Shown here: positions 8,328-18,141 of the stretch, one piece after another
Numbering within the stretch: the stretch's first letter is position 1
How the letters are laid out: every line of letters starts with the position of its first letter
Source: Acanthamoeba lenticulata
Taxonomy: Eukaryota; Discosea; Longamoebia; Acanthamoebidae
Length of the DNA stretch: 18,351 bases
Direction: 5' to 3'
Assembly (NCBI GenBank): GCA_002179805.1
Contig: NAVB01000852.1
Span: 1-18,351, forward strand
The notes under the pieces: model-generated
What the model saw: only the letters and a program-made list of their open reading frames with translations
Told to the model about the DNA's origin: nothing
Databases searched by the model: none
Position numbers and translations under genes: made by a program

Positions 8328-8601
8328 ACTAAGCACCGACCCGTCCAGTTCTTACCCAATCACTTTTTAGTGGAGCGCCTTCTCTGGCCTTGCTGGAATT
8401 GTGGTCTCCACGCGGAAAAATAAATAAGGCTGGCCGGCGATTGATTGTGCAAGAAACCACTGCCCAAGGCAGCAGTGATGAGGAATGGCGTGAGCATCGC
8501 CGCTGCAGCCATATGGCTGAATACAGTAGAGGCATTTACAAAGCCTCTTGTGGAGGCCTTGTTGCTGTTGTGAGCTCTTCTCCGCCCGCGGGTTGGTGAC
8601 C

Positions 8602-11248
8602 CTACGGATGATTAACCCTGGAAGAACGCTCTTGGTGGCGCGCCAACTCGAGATCAGGCGTTGAGGTGCTGCTGACCGCTAAGCTAAGGCCGGTGTATAG
8701 AGCCTTGAGGTGGCTGGCATAGGCGAACAGCTTCTCGAAGTCATCAGTACGCGTCAGAGCCCTGCCCAGCGCTTGCGCTGTGATTGACACGTTGTCTAGT
8801 GCTGTGTGCCATCATGTGGGTTGGCCTCAGAAACACCGCCTCAACAAGAGACTTGAGGCTTGTTCGTACCAGTGGCCAGAGTCTGTTGGAGGAAGAGGAG
8901 ACGATCTCTGTCTTCTTCCCCACTTGGCTCGACAAGTGGACGAGTCACCTTCAAAGGGTCACTCACTAGGCAGATCTCATCATGCTGTCGGATTGCAACC
9001 ATCACCTGCGCAGGCCCTCTCTCTGTTAATCGGTATTTGTGTTGTTTGAATGAGGGCTGGGTTGTGTACATTCTTGAGGGCGTGGATGCGCTTGGCAAGC
9101 ACGATCCCTTCTTCCAATGTCGTGATCGCGCGCACAGCTGATTGGATGTCCTCCACTGCAGAGTGACGTCACTCGCGATGATCAGATGTCCTAACACTGC
9201 AAGGGCTGGCGCTCAAGTGGGCGGATGTACCTCGATCGATAATGGCGATGACCAAGATGCGAGCAAGGGTCTTGAGTTCGTTGAGCTTGGCTTGCATGAG
9301 CCATTCGGTGGCGGCAGCAGGTTGGCCGCTAACGGGACTAGCGATATCGGGCGAGGAGGGCGATGAACTGGTGTCCGAGTCGCTGCCCCGCTGAAGTTGC
9401 GCAGCTGGAACGTTGCCTACCGGCTGCTGCGCGACCGGTTTCGTGAACAACGTTGTGACCGGTACGGCCTTGATCCTCTCCTTCTCCTCTGTAGCCAATG
9501 AAGCTTGGCCAGGCAGGTCATGGCTCGCTGATGACGAAGTGAATCGGAACGGCATGGCGGGGAGCGGGGGGCAGGCCACGGGAGAAGCCACGGGCTGTCG
9601 CTCACGTAGCTGTGCAAGGAAGTCCTCGCGCTGTTCGTCAACGGGCAGGCTCGAATGGAAGCGCGTCTCCAAGAATGCCAGCAGGTGAGATGCGCCCAGA
9701 CCGAGCAGGTCCAAAAGCCGCGGCTCCCCGCGCAGCGGGTTATTATCGCACAAGAAGCGGGTGGGGCTGAGGTGGCCCATCGAGAGCGGGAAGTCGTCGA
9801 GGAGATTGTACGAGACGTCGAGTTCGCCCTATTAACGACTCGTGAGCGATTGCCAAGCCCAAACGAAGGTGGCGTCAGCACGTACGAGCCGGGTGAGCAG
9901 GCCAAAGGCATCAGGCAGGGCGGTGAGATTGTTGTGCGCGAGGTTGAGTTGTAGGAGCGACGTGACGTGCGTGATCTCGTCGGGGAGACGCTTCACCTGG
10001 CAGAAGCTCAGGTCGAGCACCTGAAGCCGGGTGCAGAGACCGATGGCGCGGGGCAGCGCAGCCACTTGGTTGCCGCTCAAGTAAAGCTCCTCCAGCTGCG
10101 TCAAGCGGCCGAGCTCACGCGGCAGTTTCTTGATTCGATTGTGTTTTAACTGGGGAGTGCCAGCGTCAGACATCAAAGTAGGAGAGACACTCGAAAACTA
10201 GGGAACGAGAGAACGCACCTCCAGTCTGACAAGAGCAGTGCAGTGACCGATGGACGGAGTCAACGACTCCAGCTGATTACCGTTGGCGCTGAGCTCTTCC
10301 AGGTCTGAGTTGGGAGAAGACCATCACGTGAGTAGTGGAACGGGAGGGGCTACCCAGAGGTTCAAGTGCGTACGCGGTAAGAGTCCGATGTGGGGCGGTA
10401 GTTCGGAGAGCTGGTTGCCGTCGAGGCGCAACACGGTGAGACTGTGCTTGAAACGAAGGAGCTGAAGCGGAAACCACTGGAACCGGTTGAAGCCCAGGTC
10501 TACTGACCACAGCGTACGTGCAAGTTCACGGTTGACGACGAACCAGTCATCGGCGAGGCCATCGATATCGCATGACGACAGGTCGAGGACGCCGTCAATG
10601 GCCTCTCGAATGACTCGCATAACCTTCGTCTCTGTCGCCAGAGCTTTCAAGTCCTCCTGGGTGATCTTCCCCATCGTAGCGGCGTCACGCGCATGCTGTA
10701 GTCGCTCCTCGACACCGACCACGGCTGGCCCACCAGCCTTGAATGGAAGACGAAATCTAACGCTCCCAACGAGGCTGGTGAACCCTTTCGGGCTTGTTGG
10801 TTGCGTCGTGCCTTGCTCCAGTTCTTTCATCTGCTTCTTGTAGTAGGGCCGCAAATCCTGGGCTGTCGGGCGGATGACCTCTGGTAGGGCCTCCTCCTCC
10901 TCCTTGCAGTCGCCTTTGGCACTGCCTCCCTGAGGAGCCTTTGCAACTTGGCCACCCCAGTCGACCTTGTCCTGCCATGCTTGGGGTACGCCCTGCGCCA
11001 CCCGACCGAGGTTAGCACAGCAGGGCGAGCTGGAACGAAGCTGAGCAAGAGAGAAGAGAGCCAGCAAGCACCGTCAATTGACCATCATGGCAGGAGACGT
11101 GGACGCCGTGACGGAAGGACTTGGGCAAGGAGATAGCAGGTTCTTCAGGCTTGGGTGAGGAGGTGATGATGTTGTCGTTTCGCCGTTCGCTGGGTCTGTC
11201 AGATGGCTGGCGGAAGAAGACCGGGATGGCAAGCCTTGGCTTCAACAT
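8602..11248 (-). CDS. Leucine-rich-repeat protein with helical C-terminal domain (713 residues)
   Basis: Eight exons join in phase: 11072-11248, 10374-10992, 10219-10304, 9886-10149, 9231-9828, 9070-9155, 8870-9005 and 8602-8777 (TAG at 8604-8602). Start is the ATG at 11248. Residues 60-190 are charged, without a known domain. Residues about 193-418 are roughly ten LRRs of the 23-residue Shoc2/Ras-suppressor type, for example LTVLRLDGNQLSELPPHIGL and LEELYLSGNQVAALPRAIGL. Splicing at 10374/10304, 10219/10149 and 9886/9828 keeps the repeat register exactly, which supports the model. The array is capped by FLCDNNPLRGEP. A Ser/Pro-rich linker follows. Residues about 530-690 are helical (EDIQSAVRAITTLEEGIV, DDFEKLFAYASHLKALYTGL) and match no family I know. 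LRRs of this class are protein-binding scaffolds, often for Ras-like GTPases; the partner is unknown. No kinase, Roc or TIR domain is seen. Confidence 0.82.
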
Positions 11249-11879
11249 GTTATACTACTGCCTCCTGTTGGTCGTTCTTTGCCTTTTTCAAAAGCGGCAC
11301 TTGTGGTGGCCCTCAAGTATGTGGTGGGGGGCCGCAGAGAAGTGTGTCGGACATAGCATGCTGCTCCTCGAGTGGTGGATTATGCCGCAGTGCGTGGGTG
11401 CCAACACCAACATCGCAGCGAGTGCGGCGCTACTGAATGTCGCAACGCTGGTGCGTGCGGGACGAACCGAGGAAGGTCGTGGAAGTGTCATCATCGTTGG
11501 CGGTGGCATAACAACAAGAAAGCAAGGAATTCAGAAAATTAAGTCTCAGCCACGGCCGCACTTGCCGCACTTTTGTGCGCACGAGCAGGTCTCCAACGCC
11601 GCCCTTGCCGCACGTCCGTGCGGCAACAGCAGTGACCAAGAAGCAAGTGATGTTCATTATGTTTGTTTTCTTGATACTGGTAAGTGCGGTGTGCAGAGTT
11701 GGACACGGTCGGAACGACATACGTGTTCTCCTCAGAGAGCTGATGTTGCTACTCGCCGGCGTGCCGTTGCGCAAAAGAGAGCCATTTTATGCGAAGCGGC
11801 TCTTTTAACCTACAAGTTTTATCGCACTGGTCTAACTCTCTCCACTTGCAAGAAGAAGAAGAGGAAGGACAACAACAGC
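11249..11879. other. Divergent 5' flank between LRR gene and strand-repeat gene
   Basis: Genes are transcribed away from both sides. The plus frame of the repeat protein stays open upstream as far as about 11121, but no exon here is secure. A short candidate first exon is ATG at 11650 to 11679 (MFIMFVFLIL), followed by a textbook donor GTAAGT at 11680. It would join in phase 0 to an acceptor at 11852 (CACTTGCAAG), adding a hydrophobic leader and a Lys-rich stretch before residue 1 of the model below. The palindrome at 11605-11626 lies here. Confidence 0.4.
11605..11626. repeat. Near-perfect 22-bp palindrome with repeated half
   Basis: TTGCCGCAC (11605-11613) and GTGCGGCAA (11618-11626) are exact reverse complements around GTCC. 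The same left arm, CTTGCCGCAC, also occurs as a direct repeat at 11561-11570. It lies in the divergent promoter region upstream of the strand-repeat gene, so a dimeric regulator site is possible; not shown. Confidence 0.55.
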
Positions 11880-14312
11880 ATGTCGGCCACGTGCTGCACT
11901 TGGGCAAACCTGCCCTTGTGGCCATTTTACTACCAACGACTGGACCAAGGAGAAGAAGAGGCAGGCCGAGCCCTCAAGCGTGGGTGGTACCCGTTCCTTA
12001 TCAACTTTTGCCGCTACTCGACAGCGACCAGTTCAGCCTGGTGTGTGTCCGTGCTGGTGATCCTATTCCGCATCGTCTCCCTCCCTGCCGCTTGGGCTGT
12101 CGATATCGTGTGGCCCTTTTTCCACGTTTCCAAGCAGACCGCCGCAGACAACAAAGGTGGAGAGGGCTGGATTGTGACGTTGCGCTTGCTGCCCTTTGTT
12201 TGGATCTACCTCTCACAACGCCGAGTACTTGTTGCCATCGCCCCCTGCATTATCTTCTACAAAAGGTTCGTTTTACCCTGCACACACATGCAGCTTGACA
12301 GTAAGCAATGACCGTTACCACTTCTTGCCCTTTCTCTGTCCTTTTCCTTCGCGACAGCTTTGAAAGCAACGTTGAACGGCGTACGGTGTTGCATGTGTTC
12401 CCCTTGCTCTCGGTCGTAGTCACGCACCAGCATGGCAAGCGGTGGTTCTTCTTGTCGATCCTCTACGTCTTCTACTACCGCACCATCCACACCCCCGACG
12501 CCCAAAACGCCAACCAATTCAGAGTCTACCGCGCTGTCGTGCTGTTTCCTTTCGTGTGGCACTTCCGAACCGAATCAGGCCACAACACCACCACCATATG
12601 CGGTACGTTCTCTGTAGGGGAGCCTTCGTGCCGCCTTCGTCCTGCAGGCTGACACGACCGCTCCCGTTTCTTCTCAGGCATTCTCTGGCTGACCCACGAC
12701 AAATCGGCTGACACGACTTCCTTCACTCTCTTCCCCCTGCTCTGGGTCTACTGGAACGCTGACTCGGTCCGTGCCTTCATCTGATATCCCTTCCCCCCCA
12801 AATGTCCTAGGCTTCAGTTCGAAACTAACTCCTCTGTGTCGTCTGCTTGCCGCTACCCTTCAGCTCGTGATCTTCGCGTACGTCTTCGTACTCGTTACCA
12901 AGCGCGGCACGATCAGGTACCCAACTCTATACTATAGCTGTCGTCTGGTCCTGACCTACACGCACCACACGGCCTCTGACTTGATGGCGGCAATGTTGAC
13001 AGGGGTCTCGTGATCCTCCCGCTCATGGTGTATATCGGAAACAACGACGGGTGCACGCTGTCGGTTCTGCTTCTGTATTGGCTCCGCATCAAAGACCGGC
13101 AGGGAGGCAACGCCGCTGGTGGGCAGCAACGGGCAGTGTTCACCACGCTCGTGCCGCTCTTCCTCTACTACCACAGCCCGGCGGCCCCGAAGAAGACCGC
13201 ACTCGGCGTCCTCTACGTGTTCTGGTTTGCGCGGAGCACGGAGCAGGGCTCGCTGACCTGGAGCGTACTGCCCTTCTTCTACCACCACTCGGCCTCGTGG
13301 CGGCGGATCGTTGGGTGCCTCAACGTGTGGGTGTTCGAGACCACTGCCCGGGCGCTCTGGGTTGTCGTCTTCCCCTTCCTCTACTTCAAGCGCAGTCCCG
13401 CTCCGCAGCCCGGGTACGGCAGCGGCGGCTGCACGTACGTGTGCTGGTTGGTCCCCATCTTCTACATCAAGCGCAAGGCGCAGAAGGAGCTCACGTGCTG
13501 GCTCTTCCCGATCTTTTACTACCATTCGTCGCTCAGTACGCGTATCCATCTCGCCACTGGCACCGCTCCTTTTGGTCGCTGCAGGCCACGTTTGTTCATG
13601 CTGTGTGATCTGCTTCGATCGAAAACCAACCCCTGCAGGTGACAACGGCAACCGGGAGGTGACGGTGGGAGTGCTGTTCCTGTTCTGGTTCAGTCGTGAC
13701 TTCTCTGGCAGCGTGCTCGTGGTGATCCTCCCGTTGGGCTTTGTCAACCGCGACAGCACCGGCACGATCCACGTCTTGCTCTTCCCAGTCTGGTATTCCA
13801 AGAACAGCCACAACAACGCCGGGTCTCTCGCCGTCCTTCCGTTGTTCTTCTACGCTTCGCCTGGCGACCGGGACGCATCGCCGACGCGCACGTTCTCCAT
13901 CCTGCTCCTCCTGTGGCTGCGCCGCAGGCCAAACTACTTCCTGGTCTCCATCTTCCCCTTCGTCTGGCTCAGCAGAGGTGGACTGCCTGGCAACATGAGG
14001 ACCTTCTTCTCGCTCTTCCCGTTCTTGTGGTGGCGCAAGACAGTCAAGGGCACCTTCATCTCGCTCTTCCCCTTCGTTTGGCTGCAGATCAGGTCGCGGG
14101 GCGGCATCACCGTGTGCCTCCTACCGCTGTTCTTCTACTCGAGCAAAGACAGCGGGAAGCTCCATCACTTGACCGTGTTCCCGCTCTTCCACGTCTCGCA
14201 CTCGACCAGCGGGGACGCCTTCTACTTCTTCTTCCTCTTTTGGTGGTGGCGGATCAACAACAAGTGGAGCCTCTGCTGCATCGATGCCTTCTGGCTCAAC
14301 GGGGCGGCGTGA
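11880..14312 (+). CDS. Tandem aromatic strand-repeat protein (about 30 units, at least 659 residues)
   Basis: Six exons join in phase: 11880-12265, 12358-12602, 12678-12766, 12864-12916, 13003-13535 and 13639-14312 (TGA). The start at ATG 11880 is provisional, because the frame is open upstream. Almost the whole protein is a repeat of about 16-24 residues. Each unit is a hydrophobic stretch built around L/F-P-L/F-F/V-W/Y, followed by a short polar turn with Arg, Lys, Ser, Gly or Asp. Examples: SFTLFPLLWVYWNADS, TWSVLPFFYHHSAS, LVSIFPFVWLSRGG, FISLFPFVWLQIRSRGG, TVCLLPLFFYSSKDS. The segments (about 9-12 residues) are too short for ordinary membrane helices and look like beta strands with turns, as in a beta-barrel or beta-solenoid. 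I know no eukaryotic family with a named function for this repeat. Membrane location is inference from hydrophobicity; exon borders fall at various positions in the unit. Confidence 0.75.
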
Positions 14313-14687
14313 ACTTGAAAACGAAGTTTTTTTCATCTATTTTCGCCCCACACCTTCCCTCTGCCCTCTGGGCTCGATTCTATCTGTCAAGGGTAACTTC
14401 TGTCGCGCCATGTTCAGCCCGGGTGCAGCTGAGCTTGGCGCCACTGAACTTTGCAACCAAGGAGTCTTGGACAAAGGCTCACAAGCTGAGCATTTGGTAC
14501 CAGCAGTGTAGACGAGATCGATCGCTACAGGCAGTCCTGCGGTCAAACGAGTTCGCCCCCTTGTACATATCAAAGGACGGACGCTGCACTCTCTCCCTCA
14601 CACACAGAGAAACGGAGCCGTTTCAGCATGCTCTGCATTTGCTCGAGGAGCGGCAAGCCTGGCGCAAAACAACGACGCCAAGAGCTC
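14313..14687. other. 3' intergenic stretch between convergent genes
   Basis: It follows the stop of the strand-repeat gene and precedes the stop of the minus-strand CX9C gene. One plus-strand frame stays open through it, but that frame continues a shadow of the preceding gene and then runs antisense to the CX9C exon. I see no gene, RNA or repeat here. Confidence 0.5.
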
Positions 14688-15851
14688 TTAGTGCTTGCGG
14701 GCAGCAAATTCCTCGACTGGGATGCCGAGCTCCTTCCAGAACTTGATGCGGCCATCGTTCACGCAGACTTCAAACGCCTGGCGCTGCGACGCGCACTGGG
14801 CCTCGGAACCTTGGGGCGGAGCAGAAGAAGAAGAACAAGAAGAACATGGGAGGGCGATCATCAATCAGCACCAATCAGCACACCGAAGAGGGCTGAGTTC
14901 AAGTAAATACACAAAAGAGGAGGAGGAAGAGCATACCGTTGCGAAGACATTCGCCAAGGCGGCTACCTTCAGCGGGGCAGATGGCAGAGCCCACGCACAG
15001 GTCGACCTCCTTCAACTCAGCTTGGCACTTGGAGGCATCACCCTGGAGAGAAGTACAGAAGATAAAAGAGAAGAGTCGCGTCGTAATGATGAGCAAGCAG
15101 TTGAGGGGGAATGTGTTTGTTGACTGAAGGAGGAGGAGGAGGAAGAGTAGGGCGGGGGAAGGGGCATATGCATACCTGGTTCTTGGCCACACACGTGGCG
15201 AGCCGGTCGGACAGGCTCGCGCATTCCTTCTCTGTCTTCGCGACGAGCGAGTGCTCCGGGTAGGTGCCCACAAACCGATCAAACGCCGGGCCTGTCGCAC
15301 AGATGCAGCGTCCACACACAGTTCACGAGTGTCAGACCAAAAGATATGTAAGCGTTGGGTGCTGGACACCGGTGATTTACCGGTGCATGCGCGAAGAGAC
15401 TTGATGTCGTCCTGGCAAAGCGAGGGATTTCGCCGGGTCTGGAGGCAAGTCACAGCCCTTTGCGCTTGCTGGGGGCAAAGCAGCTCCCTGCAAGAGTGAA
15501 GGAAGAAAGGATGACGGATCTCTTAAAAGTCCGTTCCGACACCGCGATTGTACGAGAGGACACCATGGGGAGAACGCGATGAGTACGCGAAACAATGGAG
15601 ACGGAGAGATTCCAGCTGAAGGCACTCCTCGTCATCCTCACCCTTGGCGGTGGCGCATTGCTCAGCGGCATTTCCTGCATCAAGAAGAAGGAGAAAATTG
15701 ATAGATATACAACATGTGGCGCAAAGGTCAAATTCGACTATTCAGAAGCACTCACGCCTCACAATCTTTTAGAGAACACACCAAGAGCAAAGCAGTTGGA
15801 GAGGTGCTCGCTGATGATGCGGTTCAGTGTTTGCTTATGCTCGTCGGCCAT
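14688..15851 (-). CDS. Protein with eight CX9C motifs (duplicated double CHCH), 202 residues
   Basis: Six exons join in phase: 15782-15851, 15587-15674, 15381-15487, 15176-15291, 14937-15042 and 14688-14809 (TAA at 14690-14688). Start ATG at 15851. The only cysteines are 16, at residues 20/30, 41/51, 57/67, 77/87, 112/122, 133/143, 149/159 and 168/178, each pair exactly CX9C. The gaps between pairs are 10, 5, 9 in the first half and 10, 5, 8 in the second, with a 24-residue bridge (TGPAFDRFVGTYPEH and onward). The protein is therefore an internal duplication of an 8-cysteine block, equal to four twin-CX9C (CHCH) hairpins. Known CX9C proteins (COX17, COX6B, NDUFA8) are small, imported into the mitochondrial intermembrane space by MIA40/ERV1, and lack a presequence; this protein also lacks one. 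Location and role are inferred from that; no orthologue is assigned. The perfect spacing across five introns strongly supports the exon model. Confidence 0.87.
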
Positions 15852-15960
15852 TGGGGATCTGCAGTGACTGATGGAGCGATTTCGCGCTGTGGCTCAGGCA
15901 AGAAATCAAATACTGAAAGGAAAAAAAAATATTAAAAAAGTAAGGGGCAAAAAATTTGAC

Positions 15961-17955
15961 TTATTCACCAAATGGCGTGGGGCCTTGTTCGTCGTCATCA
16001 CCGTCATCGTCCTCTTGTCCACCAAAGAGTGCACCTGCGTAACCGTCCTCGAATTCCACCTCAGACTTGAGATCCACCTCGATTCCGTTCTGGAACTCAC
16101 CACCAAACGCACCGGCCACCTCCGTAAGGCGAAAAGCGCCACCGCAAAAAGAAGTGGTCGTGGAGAACCTCGATCCGATGTCGAAGCTCGTGGGCAATTC
16201 GCAGGACGACAGACGCAATCGCTGGGTCACGTTCATCCCACGCCTCCATTTGATCCCGCAGATCCTTGTGTCGGCCCCACCTGTCCGCCACCTCCGACAG
16301 TAAGAGAAGTGAAATTGCGTCTTGACACACGCGAGTGGTTGTGTTGAGACAACGAACATGGGTTTGAGAAGCTTGCGCGCGTGCGACTTGATGGTCTTGG
16401 TCTGGGCCGGATAACGTTCCACGTAGGCCAAATATTCCTGAAGAAGGCTTATCCCGTTCACTTGTTCCTCGCCGTCATCGCCGATGGCACGGAAGAATCG
16501 GGGATTTACCAACGCGGGGTAGGCCACCATGACCCTGCAGACAGACACACACCACGCTCACACTCAACCCGCTTGCTTGACCATCTCCCGGATGATAAAG
16601 AATCATGTACGCGTCAGCTTTCGTTTCGGCGAGGCAGCGTTCAACGTCTTCCAGCTGCGCAACACCACCATTGGCAACCACGGGGATGGACAACGCCTCC
16701 CTATTGGGCGCTCCCCGCATCAGACAAAAAAAACGTTCGCGCAAAGAAGATCAAGGCTTGGCCGGAGTGGCAGTCGGCTCAAGCAAAAATTTACGTACTT
16801 GATCATGCGTATGGCAGCCCAGTCGGCAGGTCCCCGAGTGTTCTCCCGCGTCCGGCCGTGAACCGCCAACACCTTTCCAAAGGCCCCGCATGTAAGAAGC
16901 TGACTTGCGCAAACAGACAGCAAGAGGAAGAAACAACCTGGCAGCCAGCCTTCTGGAGGCGTAAAGCGAGCTCGATGGTGTCCTCCACCTTGGGAAGCAG
17001 TCGAATCTGGTATCATTTTTCCGCCAACGGCTCAGCCCTGGCGGATCAATTCAAGCCCCAGGTCGAGCGCGGAACATCAAGGTACCTTGCAGCACACGGG
17101 GATGTCCAAGTTCTGGTGAAGTGTGGACACTGGGCAAGCGTGAAACAACATGAGAATAGAAACGCGCGTCCTTCAGTTCTAGAAAAAGAAGAAGGTGAGT
17201 CACAAACCGATGGACTCCATCAACGGCCAGTTGTGGAGGAGGTAGGCCCCATAGTTGCCTTTACGCGCGCACTTCTGCGGGCATCCAAAGTTGACTGCCA
17301 CCACGAGCTGGTGGTGAGAGGGCAATAAATAATAAAAATAATAATTAAAACAATGAGACGAGCTCGCTCACGAGCAGATGGGTGGGCAGCGTACTATCGA
17401 TGGCGTCACATTGGTCTTGGACCAATAGAGCAGCCCGCAGGATCTCCTCCGGGTCGTTGCCACAAAACTGTGCATAACAACAACAGAGTTAGAGCGCGTC
17501 GCATGGGTAAAGTTGCAGGGCGATGTAGACATGATGATGATGATATTGCAACCACAAGTGGCTATCCATGGTGCCGGCATATATATATAATATATATAAT
17601 ATATATATACCTGCACGATCAGGGGCCGGTCCCCAGGTGCTGTGGTGTGGTGGCGTGCGCGGTAGTAGGGGTCCTGGTGAAAAGGTCCAGCATAGAGCAT
17701 GGGCGAGTAGCACAGTTGAGCGCCGTATGCTCGACATAAGGTGCGGAATGCTAACTCACTCCCGTCCACCTATGGTGGGGACGAGGAGGGTAAGTACGAG
17801 GGTGCACGGTGGTGGTCACTGATACATGCTCGAGCACCTGAACGGAGCGAGAGCATGTAGCAACGTACCATGGGGGCGAGAACGTAGCGAGGTCGGCCCA
17901 GCATCTCCCAGAACTCAAACCCACCAAGTTTGGGTGGCCGCTTCGATTCGTTCAT
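15961..17955 (-). CDS. DUS1: tRNA-dihydrouridine synthase, DUS1 type (381 residues)
   Basis: Eleven exons join in phase: 17869-17955, 17611-17769, 17395-17467, 17208-17294, 17086-17129, 16938-17006, 16799-16872, 16611-16700, 16354-16534, 16169-16291 and 15961-16119 (TAA). Start ATG at 17955. This FMN enzyme reduces uridines in the tRNA D-loop (positions 16/17 in the DUS1 group) using NAD(P)H. Visible features: RYVLAPM|VDGSELAFRTLC at the barrel start with LCYSPML; PLIVQFCGNDPE; DAIDINFGCPQKCARKGNYG with the catalytic Cys at 111; CCKIRLLPKVEDTI with Lys150; LAVHGRTRENTRGPADW with His178; and IPVVANGG. All residues usual for activity are present. The helical C-terminal domain (about 240-330) is followed by an acidic tail (QEDDDGDDDEQ). 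There is no zinc finger or dsRNA-binding domain, as expected for DUS1 rather than DUS3 or DUS2. The stop lies 109 bp before the ATG of the CX9C gene on the same strand. Confidence 0.9.
17579..17609. repeat. TA microsatellite in an intron of the DUS1 gene
   Basis: Nearly pure TA/AT repeats directly at the 5' side of intron 2 on the minus strand, so the donor itself reads GTATATAT. Length changes would alter only the intron. Confidence 0.8.
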
Positions 17956-18141
17956 GTTGTGGCCACAGTCGCAGCTATGAAGGAAAAGAAAGGGAAGAAA
18001 AAGATTTTTCTTGTGCAAGTTTTCGTTTACAATTCCATTTCGCGCACCCAACCTTCGGCCAACAAAACTGTTGTGAAGAAGAGCTCCATCGATCTCATCT
18101 CTGCTGGAGTTGTGTTGAGGAGAAGAAGGAGGAGGATATAT
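17956..18141. promoter_or_regulatory. Divergent promoter region between DUS1 and the gene at 18142
   Basis: Only 186 bp separate the two divergent start codons. On the minus side a possible leader intron acceptor (CCTTCATAG at about 17977) precedes the DUS1 ATG. On the plus side a purine tract and TATATAT end 3 bp before the ATG at 18142, too close to act as a TATA box. No clear core element is visible. Confidence 0.4.

Larger units (their letters stand above)
8050..8601. other. Intergenic region with AT runs and nested palindromes
   Basis: This is the 5' flank of the PH-I/LWEQ gene and the 3' flank of the LRR gene, both on the minus strand. It contains T and A runs at 8128-8170, a nested palindrome at 8206-8244, a second inverted repeat at 8302-8327 and a short stem at 8529-8549 (AGAGGC and GCCTCT). 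No convincing protein frame, tRNA A and B boxes or 5S rRNA is visible. Confidence 0.5.

Noticed and set aside
8170..8340. Possible tRNA or 5S rRNA gene.
   Set aside because: No A-box/B-box pair or cloverleaf can be drawn, and the sequence does not resemble 5S rRNA.
8471..8518. Possible C/D snoRNA (GTGATGA followed by CTGA).
   Set aside because: The boxes are only about 35 nt apart, there is no convincing terminal stem and no C'/D' pair.
11121..11879. Continuous plus frame upstream of the strand-repeat gene as part of the protein.
   Set aside because: It overlaps the first LRR exon on the other strand and loses the repeat pattern; codon use is poor. It is kept only as a note that the start is uncertain.
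13913..14746. Long plus-strand frame over the end of the strand-repeat gene and the 3' flank.
   Set aside because: Its first half overlaps the repeat exon in another frame and its end is antisense to the CX9C exon; no family resemblance is seen.
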